Assembly (NCBI RefSeq): GCF_030655195.1
Contig: NZ_JAURWA010000030.1
Location: 1 to 64,000 of the forward strand
DNA from: Patulibacter sp.
Lineage (GTDB): Bacteria; Actinomycetota; Thermoleophilia; Solirubrobacterales; Solirubrobacteraceae
Direction: 5' to 3'
DNA: 64,000 nt
In this document: piece after piece, positions 1 through 7,726 of the stretch
Layout of the letters: each line of letters begins with the position of its first letter
Position numbering within the stretch: position 1 is the stretch's first letter
The notes under the pieces: generated by a model
Told to the model about the DNA's origin: nothing
Databases searched by the model: none
What the model saw: the letters and a program-made list of their open reading frames with translations, nothing else
Made by a program: the position numbers and the translations under genes

Positions 1-47
1 GCCGCCCCCGCCCCGCCCGCCCCCGCCCGCCCCGCCCGCCCCGCCCC
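1..47 (-). other. G-run tract, predicted G-quadruplex on minus strand
   Basis: The first 47 bases contain only G and C. The plus strand is C runs of three to five separated by single Gs, so the minus strand carries more than four runs of three or more Gs with one-base loops, the classic intramolecular G-quadruplex pattern. It lies upstream of the oxidoreductase gene at 103. No coding potential is seen; any function is inferred. Confidence 0.5.
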
Positions 48-96
48 TCCGTCCCGTCGCCCCGGACACCGACGCTCCGCCCGGACGCCGGTACGA

Positions 97-107
97 GACA
101 CTGTGTC
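97..107. promoter_or_regulatory. Palindrome GACAC-N-GTGTC at the start of the oxidoreductase gene
   Basis: Perfect 5-bp arms around one base, overlapping the proposed GTG start and ending just before ATG 109. The same arrangement recurs at 20749-20759, and the same half-sites spaced by five bases occur at 28532-28546. A repressor site is plausible, but no regulator is identified. Confidence 0.3.
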
Positions 108-912
108 CATGACCGACAGCGACGCCGTCCCCGCCGCCTCGTCGACCGCCGCGGAGGGGGCGGCGGAGCCCGAGCGCGCGCTGGTCGTCTTCGCCAACCC
201 GGAGCCCACCTCGTTCGGGGCGTCGATGCGCGACCGGATCGTCGCCGGGCTGGAGGCGCAGGGCGTCGAGGTCGAGGTGTCCGACCTCTACGAGATGGGG
301 TTCGACCCGGTGGCGCGCGGCGAGGACTTCCGCGACCGCCGGTTCCCCGACCGCCTCTGGTACGACCGCGAGCAGCAGCACGCGGTCCGCGGCGACACGC
401 TCCCGGACGACGTCGCGGTCGAGGTCGAGAAGCTGCGGCGGGCCGACCTGGTGGTCCTCGTCTTCCCGCTCTGGTGGTTCTCGGTGCCGGCGATCATGAA
501 GGGCTGGATCGACCGCACGTTCGTCAAGGAGGTCGCCTACGGCAGCGCCCGGCGCTACGAGAACGGCGGCTTCGCCGGCAAGCGGGCGATGATCGTGACG
601 ACGACCAACGCCTGGCCGGGGATGCTCGAGCCCGACGGGCTCATGGGCGACGTCGAGATCGTGCTCTGGCCGCTGCAGAACGGCGTCCTCGCCTACACCG
701 GCTTCACCGTCCTGCCGGCGCTGGTCGCCAACGCGGTGGCGTTCGTCGACGACGACGCGCGCGCCGGGATCCTCGACGAGCTCGACGGACGGATCCGGGA
801 CTGGCGCACCGCCGAGCCGATCCCCTTCCACCGCTCGGACGAGGTCGGGGAGGACTGGCGCCTGCTCCCTGGCGTCGAGCCGCGGGTGATCGGGCACCGC
901 CGCCCGGCGTAG
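103..912 (+). CDS. Flavodoxin-fold NAD(P)H oxidoreductase (MdaB/KefF/NQO1-like)
   Basis: A soluble flavoprotein expected to transfer two electrons from NAD(P)H to quinones or similar acceptors. After about 25 low-complexity residues a flavodoxin-type beta-alpha start appears (ALVVFANPEPTSFGASMRD). The family hallmark PLWWFSVPAIMKGWIDRTF follows near residues 122-141, which in relatives shapes the FMN/FAD pocket and dimer face. At 269 residues it is close to the long members of the family. The start could be GTG 103 or ATG 109; neither has a clear Shine-Dalgarno sequence, and the 11-bp palindrome at 97-107 overlaps this point. It is monocistronic, convergent with the cupin gene. Flavin reductase activity for distant monooxygenases is possible but unsupported. 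Confidence 0.85.
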   Translation: MSMTDSDAVPAASSTAAEGAAEPERALVVFANPEPTSFGASMRDRIVAGLEAQGVEVEVSDLYEMGFDPVARGEDFRDRRFPDRLWYDREQQHAVRGDTLPDDVAVEVEKLRRADLVVLVFPLWWFSVPAIMKGWIDRTFVKEVAYGSARRYENGGFAGKRAMIVTTTNAWPGMLEPDGLMGDVEIVLWPLQNGVLAYTGFTVLPALVANAVAFVDDDARAGILDELDGRIRDWRTAEPIPFHRSDEVGEDWRLLPGVEPRVIGHRRPA

Positions 913-931
913 GTCGGTCGCCCCGGCCTGG

Positions 932-949
932 CCCGCCCCGCCCCGCCCC
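932..949 (-). other. Second C/G-run tract, predicted G-quadruplex on minus strand
   Basis: Four C runs (CCC, CCCC, CCCC, CCCC) separated by single Gs lie between the convergent genes ending at 912 and 1019. The minus strand therefore has four G runs with one-base loops. It mirrors the tract at 1-47, so gene 103-912 is bracketed by such elements. It may pause transcription at the convergent ends. Confidence 0.4.
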
Positions 950-1018
950 GGTCCGGCCCCGCCGCCCGGCGTGGGTCCGAGGCCGGCCGGGCTGGCGCGC
1001 CTGCCGCCTGGCGCAGGG

Positions 1019-1498
1019 TCAGTCGCCCGCCCCGGCCTCGCCGTCCCAGTAGTCGACGGCGCTGGTCCGCCGGACCATCACGTCCTCGCCGGCGACGCCC
1101 GTGTGGACCGCGATCTTGCCCGAGTCCGGGTAGGCGCTGGCGGAGGGGACGCCCACCGTCGACCACATGAGGACCCGGACCTCGTCGGCGGTGTCGTTCG
1201 TGACCCGGTGCGCGCCGGCGGGACCCTTCGGGAAGAAGACGAGGTCCATCGGCGCGTGTGCCGCCGAGCCCTCCGGCGTGCGGATCGTCGGACGGCCCGT
1301 GAGCACCAGCAGCCACTCCTCCTCGCCGTACTCGTAGTGGTACGGCGCGGTCGACTGGCCCGGTGGCAGGACGTAGAGGCTGGCCCCGCTCTCGGTCGCA
1401 CCCAGGCGACCGCCGACGCGCGCCATCAGGGCCCGGAAGCCCTCGGGGTCGGTGGCGTCGGCCTCGGGGACGACCTCGTCGAGGTTCACGTGCGGCAT
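1019..1498 (-). CDS. Cupin-domain protein
   Basis: A 159-residue single-domain cupin. The core has a GQSTAPYHYEYGEEEWLLVLTG segment near residues 47-68, resembling the first cupin motif with a His and two Glu as candidate metal ligands, and a second motif around FFPKGPAGAHRVTN. Small cupins of this layout are isomerases, dioxygenases or sugar-binding sensors, so the reaction cannot be named. The ATG at 1498 is used; no strong ribosome binding site precedes it. It is transcribed away from the large secreted protein gene at 1717, across a 218-bp region that carries paired direct repeats. Confidence 0.8.
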   Translation of the reverse strand: MPHVNLDEVVPEADATDPEGFRALMARVGGRLGATESGASLYVLPPGQSTAPYHYEYGEEEWLLVLTGRPTIRTPEGSAAHAPMDLVFFPKGPAGAHRVTNDTADEVRVLMWSTVGVPSASAYPDSGKIAVHTGVAGEDVMVRRTSAVDYWDGEAGAGD

Positions 1499-1590
1499 GG
1501 GCGGATCATGCCCGCATCACCCCGATCGGCGTGGCCCTGGACGAATGATGTCCGACGACCCGCAAGGCCCGGTGGTCACGGAGCCGTAAC

Positions 1591-1632
1591 GGTGTCCACT
1601 CGTGCACCGAACGGCGGTGTCCACGTGTGCAC
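1591..1632. promoter_or_regulatory. Pair of 17-bp direct repeats in divergent promoter region
   Basis: Two copies of GGTGTCCAC-NN-GTGCAC lie at 1591-1607 and 1616-1632, identical at 15 of 17 positions and 25 bp apart from start to start, so not an exact whole number of helical turns. The second copy is followed by TGGAC, which makes an inverted GTCCA/TGGAC pair. A possible -10 (TAGCCT at 1670-1675) lies downstream toward the gene at 1717. This looks like a cooperative operator for the secreted-protein gene, the cupin gene or both. Confidence 0.4.
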
Positions 1633-1716
1633 TGGACGGATGGCCCTGGTGGACGGAGGGGGGCCGATCTAGCCTGCTCGACGCTTCACCCCGTCCCCTG
1701 ATCACAGAAGGTCCAC

Positions 1717-4584
1717 GTGTTCCCAGCTGGTCCCCGACGCGACGTCCCACGGACGTCGGTCCTCCCACGGCTGCTCGTCGTCGCCGCACTCGCGCTCCCC
1801 GCGCTCGGCCTGCAGACCGGCGTCGCCGCCGCCGCGCCCGACCCGGCGTTCGGCCTGTCCGCCTTCGAGGGCACCGTCCTCCGGCCACCGGCACCCGACG
1901 ACGGTCCCGACGGGCCGCACTACGCCGACCTGGCCGGCGAGCACCCCGACACGGCGATCGTCGACTTCTCGATCGCGTCGAAGGACGGCGGCCCGGACTC
2001 CGAGCCCTCCGCGGTCGCGGACGAGATCCGCGTGGACATCCCCGCCGGCCTCGTCCCGAACCCCGCCGGGTTCCCGACCTGCACCAACGCGCAGCTCGAC
2101 GCCCAGGTCGCCTACGGCAGCGGCGAGCCCCTCGCCGAGGCCGACGCCTGCCCCGTCGGCTCGCAGGTCGGCTTCATCAACCTGACCGTCCGGGGCGACG
2201 TGCCGCTCTTCGCGGACATCTTCCCGGGCACGCCGGCGCGCCAGACGATGCGCGTGCAGCTGCCCGTCTACAACATGACCCGCGGCGCCGGCCAGGTCGG
2301 GCGCTTCGCGTTCCTGCCGGGCCAGGCCCCGGCGTCCCCGGCCCTCGAGGGCGACAAGTCCCGGGTCGACATCGTCGGCGGCGTCCGCCCGTCCGACAAC
2401 GGCCTCTACTTCACGATCAAGTCGCCGGAGAGCCTGCCGCTGCTGCGCTCCAAGCTCACGTTCTGGGGCACCCCCGGGCTGGCGACGCACGACGAGGACC
2501 GCGGCAAGACGCTGACGGAGGCGCCGAACATCGACGTCGTCCTCGGGCCGAGCAACGACGGCAAGGACATGAGCGGCCTGGACCGCACCGCCACGTTCCT
2601 CACGAACCCGACCCTCTGCGCCGGCAAGCTCCGCACCACGGTCCGCGTCCGGGCGTTCGACGGCCAGACGACGGACGGCGCGTTCGACACGCCCTACGGC
2701 GCGCTCGGCTGCGATTCCGTCCCGTTCTCGCCGTCGGTGGCGTTCTCGTCGTCCGAGCCGGTGCGTGCCGACTCGCCGACCGGCCTCGACGTCTCGCTGA
2801 AGGTCCCGCAGTCGTCGGGCACGAGCGAGCGCGGCTCCGCCCAGATCAAGGACGCGACCGTGACCCTGCCGGAGGGCTTCTCGATCTCGCCCTCCGCCGC
2901 GAGCACGATCGGCGTCTGCTCCGACGAGCAGCTCGGTCAGGGCACCGACAGCGCCGTCAGCTGCCCGGCCGCGTCGAAGGTCGGCACCGCGTCGATCAGC
3001 TCGCCGATCGTCGACAGCCCGCTGACGGGCTCCGTGTTCCTGGGCGCGCCGCTGCCGGGCGACCGCTACCGGCTGTTCCTCGTGGCCGAGGGCCACGGCG
3101 TGACGATCAAGCTCAAGGGCACCGTCCGCCCCGACCCCGCCACCGGCCGGGTCAGCGCGACGTTCGCCGACAACCCGCAGCTGCCGTTCTCCGAGCTTCG
3201 CCTGTCGTTCTCGGGCGGCCCGAAGGCGATCCTCGCCAGCCCCCCGGCCTGCGGTGACCTCGCCGGGTCCGCGGCTCTCACGCCGTTCTCGCGGCCGACC
3301 GCGTCGACGGTCTCCGGCTCCGTGCCGGTGAGCGGCTGCACCGGCGCGGCGTTCGCACCCGACGCCACCGCGGCGGTCGCGAGCGGGCGGTCCGGGACCT
3401 ACAGCCCCGCGGCGTTCGCCTTCTCGCGTCCCGACGGCCAGCCGACCCTCTCGGGTCTGAAGATCGCCCTCCCGGTCGGCATGACGGCCAAGGTCAAGGG
3501 CATCGCGCACTGCACCGACGCCCAGGTGGCGGCGGCCGCGTGCCCGGAGAGCTCGCGCATCGGCTCCGTGTCGACGCTCGCCGGTCCGGGCTCCGCACCG
3601 TTCCCGCTGACCGGTGCGGTCTACCTGACCGACGGGCACAACGGCGGCGACTTCGGCTCCGTCGCGATCATCCGCGCCCTCGCCGGCCCCTACGACCTCG
3701 GCAACGTCGTCGTCCGCCAGGCCCTGCGCATCGATCCGAAGACCGCGCAGGTCACGATCGACAGCGACCCGCTGCCGCAGATCGTCGAGGGCATCCCGCT
3801 GCGCCTGCGCAACCTCACCCTCGACGTCAACCGCAAGAACCTGCTGCGCAACCCGACGTCCTGCGGGACGGCGGGCGTCACGTCGACCCTCACCGGCGCC
3901 GGCGGTGCCACGTCGGTGAAGGCCCCGGGCCTGACGTTCTCGGGCTGCAAGGACCTGCCGTTCCGGCCGAAGATCACCGTCGGTCTGTCCAACCGGACGC
4001 AGGTCAAGAAGGGGAGGAACCCGCGGCTGACCGCGAAGATCACGCAGTTCGAGTCGGAGGCCGGCATCCGCAGCGCGCAGGTCGCGCTGCCCAAGACCCT
4101 GGCGCTCGCGGCCTCCAACGCCCAGGCGCTGTGCGCCAAGGCCGCCGCGGCGAAGAACGCGTGCCCGAAGGCCTCGATCGTGGGCTCCGCGTCGGCGACG
4201 ACGACGATCCTCGACCGGCCGCTGAACGGCCCGGTCTACTTCGTCAAGGGTGAGCGGACCACCGCGGCGGGCAAGGTCGTCGCGACCCTCCCGACGCTGC
4301 ACGTGCAGCTGCGCGGGCAGGCGTCGATCGACCTCGACGCCACGACGGCGGTCAACCACGGCCGTCTTGTGACGACGTTCGCGTCCATCCCCGACCAGCC
4401 GCTGCGATCGTTCACGCTGAACGTCGACGGCGGCAAGCACGGCATCATCGCGCTGACCCGGGACCTGTGCACGAAGGGCCCGAAGCCCAGGGCCAGCGCC
4501 CGCTTCGCCGCCCACAGCGGCAAGAAGGCGCCGACGCGCGCTCCGGTGGTCAGCACCGTCTGCAGGACGGCGAAGAAGAAGTAG
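1717..4584 (+). CDS. Large secreted protein with four internal Cys-pair repeats
   Basis: A 955-residue exported protein of unknown function. An Arg-containing N-terminus and hydrophobic core ending near AAAAP (about residue 40) form a signal peptide. Four related modules lie near residues 110-155, 385-468, 586-640 and 791-845. Each has the pattern of a proline-glycine lead, CxxxQ/A, about ten residues, a second Cys followed by xxSxxG, then a PLxGxVY/F strand, which suggests a Cys-Cys bridge in a beta-sandwich. The second module carries VAEGHGVTIKLKG, nearly identical in the paralogue at 10009. The C-terminus is basic (TAKKK) without LPXTG. The GTG start is chosen for the preceding AGAAGG. A structural surface or adhesive role is inferred. 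Confidence 0.85.
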   Translation: MFPAGPRRDVPRTSVLPRLLVVAALALPALGLQTGVAAAAPDPAFGLSAFEGTVLRPPAPDDGPDGPHYADLAGEHPDTAIVDFSIASKDGGPDSEPSAVADEIRVDIPAGLVPNPAGFPTCTNAQLDAQVAYGSGEPLAEADACPVGSQVGFINLTVRGDVPLFADIFPGTPARQTMRVQLPVYNMTRGAGQVGRFAFLPGQAPASPALEGDKSRVDIVGGVRPSDNGLYFTIKSPESLPLLRSKLTFWGTPGLATHDEDRGKTLTEAPNIDVVLGPSNDGKDMSGLDRTATFLTNPTLCAGKLRTTVRVRAFDGQTTDGAFDTPYGALGCDSVPFSPSVAFSSSEPVRADSPTGLDVSLKVPQSSGTSERGSAQIKDATVTLPEGFSISPSAASTIGVCSDEQLGQGTDSAVSCPAASKVGTASISSPIVDSPLTGSVFLGAPLPGDRYRLFLVAEGHGVTIKLKGTVRPDPATGRVSATFADNPQLPFSELRLSFSGGPKAILASPPACGDLAGSAALTPFSRPTASTVSGSVPVSGCTGAAFAPDATAAVASGRSGTYSPAAFAFSRPDGQPTLSGLKIALPVGMTAKVKGIAHCTDAQVAAAACPESSRIGSVSTLAGPGSAPFPLTGAVYLTDGHNGGDFGSVAIIRALAGPYDLGNVVVRQALRIDPKTAQVTIDSDPLPQIVEGIPLRLRNLTLDVNRKNLLRNPTSCGTAGVTSTLTGAGGATSVKAPGLTFSGCKDLPFRPKITVGLSNRTQVKKGRNPRLTAKITQFESEAGIRSAQVALPKTLALAASNAQALCAKAAAAKNACPKASIVGSASATTTILDRPLNGPVYFVKGERTTAAGKVVATLPTLHVQLRGQASIDLDATTAVNHGRLVTTFASIPDQPLRSFTLNVDGGKHGIIALTRDLCTKGPKPRASARFAAHSGKKAPTRAPVVSTVCRTAKKK

Positions 4585-4602
4585 CGGTCCAATCGCGCGG
4601 TA

Positions 4603-4632
4603 CGAGCCGGGGAGGGATCCCTCCCCGGCTCG
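4603..4632. terminator. Perfect 15-bp-arm palindrome, likely terminator
   Basis: A 30-nt sequence that is its own reverse complement (arms beginning CGAGCCGGGGAGG) lies 18 bp after the stop of the secreted-protein gene. The RNA would fold into a very stable hairpin. No U-tract follows, so termination would be of the GC-hairpin type common in actinobacteria, or the site could bind protein as a palindrome. Confidence 0.6.
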
Positions 4633-4672
4633 GCCGCGTGTCCGACGCCGGTTGCGCGGGCAATGGTTGGTC

Positions 4673-5341
4673 ATGACCACCATCGCGATCATCGGTGCCG
4701 GACGCGGGCTTGGGGCGGCCGTCGCCCGCCGCTTCGGCAAGGAGGGGCTCTCCGTCGCCCTCATCTCCCGCAGCCAGGAGCGGGCTGACGGCCTCGCCGC
4801 CGACCTGTCCTCCGAGGGCCTGACCGCCAAGGGCTTCGCCGCCGACGTGCGCGACCCCGACTCGATCGCCGCGGCGCTCGAGCAGGCGACGGAGACGCTC
4901 GGCCCGATCGAGGTCCTCCAGTACAGCCCGCTGCCGCAGAAGGACTTCATGCGGCCCGTGCTCGAGACGACGCCGAAGGACCTCGTCGGCCCGGTCGAGT
5001 TCTCGATCTACGGTCCCGTCGCCGCCGTCCACGCGGTCGTCCCGGGCATGCGGTTCCTGCCGGGCGAGAACCGCGGCACGATCCTCTTCGTCAACGGCGG
5101 ATCGGCCGTCAAGCCGGGCCGCAACGTCACCGGCACGAGCGTCGCGTTCGCCGGCCAGGCCGCCTACGCCCAGCTTCTCAACGAGGTCCTCGGCGAGGAG
5201 GGCATCCAGGTCTCGCAGCTGATCATCGGCGGCCGGATCGAGGAGGGCGACCCCGAGAAGGACCCCGACGTCCTCGCCGGGCTGCTGTGGGACCTGCACG
5301 AGAAGCGCGACCGCTTCCGCGTGCAGGTCAGCGCCGACTGA
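4673..5341 (+). CDS. Atypical short-chain dehydrogenase/reductase-like protein
   Basis: A 222-residue Rossmann-fold protein. The N-terminal nucleotide-binding turn is GAGRGLG (residues 8-14) rather than the classical TGxxxGIG, followed by an acidic FAADVRD strand end as in SDRs. The catalytic region is unusual: after NGGSAV the expected Tyr-x-x-x-Lys is YAQLL (YAQLLNEVL), so the active-site lysine is missing. A canonical SDR reaction is therefore doubtful, though NAD(P) binding remains likely. ATG 4673 is chosen over TTG 4652 because the beta-strand MTTIAIIGAG starts there. It is monocistronic between a terminator palindrome and a 440-bp regulatory gap. Confidence 0.75.
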   Translation: MTTIAIIGAGRGLGAAVARRFGKEGLSVALISRSQERADGLAADLSSEGLTAKGFAADVRDPDSIAAALEQATETLGPIEVLQYSPLPQKDFMRPVLETTPKDLVGPVEFSIYGPVAAVHAVVPGMRFLPGENRGTILFVNGGSAVKPGRNVTGTSVAFAGQAAYAQLLNEVLGEEGIQVSQLIIGGRIEEGDPEKDPDVLAGLLWDLHEKRDRFRVQVSAD

Positions 5342-5658
5342 CCCGGGGAGCCGATCCGTGGCGGCCCGCGACGCCCGTCGTCGCGGCCTCCCCACCGTCC
5401 GGATCCGGCGTCCGCCGACGCCTCGCTGCCCGGGGTGCCGAGGCGAACGGTGTTGCGCGTACACGACAACGAACGTCCAGACTGCGCCTGTCCGGCGACG
5501 GCGGTATCGCCGTTCACCGCGAGGGCCGCAGCGGGGTCAGGGGCCCCGGAAGGCCCATTCCGACTGGGGATGCGGCGGGTGTCGCGTCCCGGACGGCCGT
5601 CCACGGCCGCTGGCCCGAAACGGCCGGTCGGAGCCTCCCCCGACCATGTTCCGGGACC

Positions 5659-5674
5659 CCCCACGAACGTGGGG
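5659..5674. promoter_or_regulatory. Palindrome abutting a -35 box
   Basis: CCCCACG-AA-CGTGGGG, perfect 7-bp arms with a 2-base centre, ends one base before the TTGACA at 5676. The position directly upstream of -35 fits an activator or repressor site for the promoter that serves the secreted-protein genes. Confidence 0.45.
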
Positions 5675-5675
5675 T

Positions 5676-5705
5676 TTGACAAGGGTCACACAGGCTGGTT
5701 AGCGT
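5676..5705 (+). promoter_or_regulatory. Sigma70-type promoter TTGACA-N18-TAGCGT
   Basis: An exact -35 consensus (5676-5681) and an actinobacterial-type -10 TAGCGT (5700-5705) are separated by 18 bases. This is the best promoter match I find in the window. Transcription would start near 5711 and read into the secreted protein gene at 5782. Confidence 0.7.
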
Positions 5706-5781
5706 GGCGCCAGCCGGTTCAGTGCACATGTGTGTTGCACATCGGCCTCGGTTGTCCCCCTAGCCCCCAGGAGCCCCCTCC

Positions 5782-6714
5782 ATGTCGTTCCCCCTGCCGT
5801 CCGGCGCCGTTTCATCGTTCCCGAAGCGGCGCCCCGGTCGCCGTACGCGGCGTGCCGCGCTCGGCTCGATCGCCGTCGCCGGCGTGTCCGCACTGGCCGT
5901 CGCCGCCGCCCCCGCGAGCGCCGCGCCGACCGGGCAGTACGCCGACTTCGACCAGTGCCCGACGGGCAACGCGGCCGTCGTGACGTGCATCGTCTCCGAC
6001 ACGACGAGCGGCAACATCAAGCTCGGCAACCAGGACGTGCCGATCACCAAGCGGATCCGCCTGCAGGGCGGCATCGACATCGGCGACGAGATCACCGGCC
6101 AGAACGTCTTCTACGGCGCGAAGAACGGGCAGACCCTCGAGAAGACGGCGCTCGACGTGCCGGGCGGCCTGCTCGGCATCACCATCCCGCCGAGCGTCCC
6201 GCAGCCCGTCCGCGGCGCCCTGCAGAAGGCGATCGACACCGCCAACGGCGTGAAGGCCACGGCCGAGCTCGTCGGGCCCGTCGGCTTCAACTTCGCCAAC
6301 TACGCCAACGCCGAGGGCGTGGGCGTGACGCTGCCGATCCGGGTCAAGCTGGAGAACGCCTTCCTCGGGTCCAACTGCTACGTCGGGTCCGCCGCGAGCC
6401 CGATCACCATCCGGCTGACCAACGGCACGACGGCCCCGCCCGCCGGCGTCGCGCCGATCAGCGGCACGCTCGGATCGATCGACTTCCTCGACGACGCCAA
6501 CCTGCTCGTCAACACCGGTCTCACGCTCGTCGACAACACCTTCACCGCCCCGAAGGCCAAGGGCTGCGGCGGGGCGTTCTCCTGGGCCATCGACCCGGTC
6601 GTCGACCTGAAGATCGGCCTGCCGACGACGGCCGGCCAGAGCGTCGCGCGCTTCACCGGCGACGCCAAGCTCGGCAGCGCCTCGCGCGTCGTCGACAGCG
6701 AGTCCGGCAACTAG
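5782..6714 (+). CDS. Secreted protein of unknown function
   Basis: I do not recognise this 310-residue protein. The N-terminus (RRPGRRTRRAALGSIAVAG, then AAAPASAAP) is a signal peptide with a twin-arginine-like basic region; cleavage is expected near residue 43. The mature part is rich in Gly, Thr, Asn and short beta-prone segments, with four or five cysteines including the CPTGN...VVTC pair near the N-terminus and a lone Cys in SNCYVG. No catalytic motif or membrane segment is seen. The ATG has a CAGGAG nine bases upstream and follows the TTGACA/TAGCGT promoter. It is probably a structural envelope protein. Confidence 0.75.
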   Translation: MSFPLPSGAVSSFPKRRPGRRTRRAALGSIAVAGVSALAVAAAPASAAPTGQYADFDQCPTGNAAVVTCIVSDTTSGNIKLGNQDVPITKRIRLQGGIDIGDEITGQNVFYGAKNGQTLEKTALDVPGGLLGITIPPSVPQPVRGALQKAIDTANGVKATAELVGPVGFNFANYANAEGVGVTLPIRVKLENAFLGSNCYVGSAASPITIRLTNGTTAPPAGVAPISGTLGSIDFLDDANLLVNTGLTLVDNTFTAPKAKGCGGAFSWAIDPVVDLKIGLPTTAGQSVARFTGDAKLGSASRVVDSESGN

Positions 6715-6787
6715 CCGGACCGCCCCGGTCGCGACGGCGCGAGCCGGACGCGGCCGGCAGGACGGGCGCGAGCCCGAGAACGAGGAC

Positions 6788-6807
6788 GGGGCGGCCGAGG
6801 CCGCCCC
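6788..6807. terminator. GC hairpin downstream of the 5782 gene
   Basis: GGGGCGGCC-GA-GGCCGCCCC forms 9-bp arms about 70 bp after the stop codon. It lacks a U-tract. It may limit read-through into the next secreted-protein gene at 6910. Confidence 0.5.
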
Positions 6808-6909
6808 GCCGAGAGCTTCCCGGTCCGACGGCGCTGCAACGCCTCCCGGACCACATGACGAGAGCGACCCGCCGGGCCGCTCCAGAACACCGATCGAGGA
6901 TACGAGAGC

Positions 6910-7557
6910 ATGAACCTCAAGCACAAGGCCGCCGTCATCGCCACGGCCGCCACCCTCGGCCTGGCGGGCACCGCCACCGCCGCGTCCGCCTACTCCATCA
7001 CCTCGTCCGCCGGCGGCGCAGCCGTCCCGGTCGGCACGTCGTTCTCGAGCGCGGGTGGCGCGCTGAGCTTCCAGAACGCCGCCACGGGCGCGAACGTCGC
7101 GTCCTGCACGGCGTCGACCCTCAACGGCGTCACGGGCGGCTCGGGCACCAGCTCCCAGCTCGACGTCACGGGCGGCAGCTACACCGGCTGCAAGGTCGGC
7201 TCGCAGAACGTCTTCGTGACGGTCAACGCGTCCGCCGCGTCGCCGTGGTCCGTCGTCCCGACGAGCGGCACGACGAGCCCGTTCGCCGGCGAGGTCCAGA
7301 ACGTCAACGTGACCGTCCGCTGCGGCACGGCGACGGCGACCCCGGCCACCTACACGGGCACGCTGACGACCGGCGTCTCGGAGACGAACCAGACGGACGG
7401 CTCCAAGATCAGCCTGGCCGCCGCCGGCTCGCTGACGAAGTCCGGCTCGGGCTGCCCGTTCCTGCCCGCCACCGCGGCGGTCACCCAGGAGAACGTCCTC
7501 ACGTCGGTCGGTGGCGCCCCCGTCTCCGCGGCGAACAACCTCTGGCTCAACCCCTAG
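6910..7557 (+). CDS. Small secreted protein of unknown function
   Basis: A 215-residue exported protein, family not recognised. Signal peptide residues 1-28 are typical (MNLKHKAAVIATAATLGLAG... ATAASAY). The mature chain is almost entirely Ser, Thr, Gly, Ala, Val and Asn with four cysteines (ASCTAS, TGCKVG, VRCGTA, SGCPFL), spaced as if forming two disulfides in an all-beta fold. It has no charged active-site cluster. It starts at ATG with a GAG-containing leader (ACGAGAGC) just upstream. It lies between two other exported-protein genes on the same strand and may be a surface-layer or pilus-like subunit; that is a guess. Confidence 0.75.
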   Translation: MNLKHKAAVIATAATLGLAGTATAASAYSITSSAGGAAVPVGTSFSSAGGALSFQNAATGANVASCTASTLNGVTGGSGTSSQLDVTGGSYTGCKVGSQNVFVTVNASAASPWSVVPTSGTTSPFAGEVQNVNVTVRCGTATATPATYTGTLTTGVSETNQTDGSKISLAAAGSLTKSGSGCPFLPATAAVTQENVLTSVGGAPVSAANNLWLNP

Positions 7558-7666
7558 TCCCCAACGGGTCCGGCCGGCGCGCGCGTCGGCGGACCACACG
7601 GTCGTCCGACGGGGCGCGAGTCCCGTCGGTGGGCCGGGCGGCGCCCTGCGACGCACCGCCCGGCAC

Positions 7667-7700
7667 GCGCCGTCCCGTCACCCGGCGCCGTCCCGTCACC
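7667..7700. repeat. Tandem direct repeat upstream of the beta-propeller gene
   Basis: GCGCCGTCCCGTCACC occurs twice (7667-7682 and 7685-7700), identical over 16 bases with an 18-bp period. It lies 27 bp before the ATG at 7727 and so would fall in the leader or promoter. The role is unknown. Confidence 0.4.
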
Positions 7701-7726
7701 AGCCGCCTCCCGCCCGGAAGGACCCC

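Larger units (their letters stand above)
5342..5781 (+). promoter_or_regulatory. 440-bp intergenic region with regulatory signals
   Basis: No convincing gene is seen here. The downstream half holds the palindrome-promoter pair described separately at 5659-5705, and then an untranslated leader of about 70 nt before the ATG at 5782. The leader contains a GTGCAC...TTGCAC imperfect inverted repeat near 5721-5739. The upstream 300 bases show nothing recognisable. Confidence 0.4.

Noticed and set aside
1670-1675. TAGCCT as a confident promoter for the 1717 gene
   Set aside because: No acceptable -35 lies 17-18 bp upstream (CTGGTG); noted only as a possible -10.
1702-4950. Long minus-strand open frame opposite the large secreted protein
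   Set aside because: Composition is Arg/Gly/Ala-rich without motifs, and the plus-strand frame has a signal peptide, repeats and a ribosome binding site.
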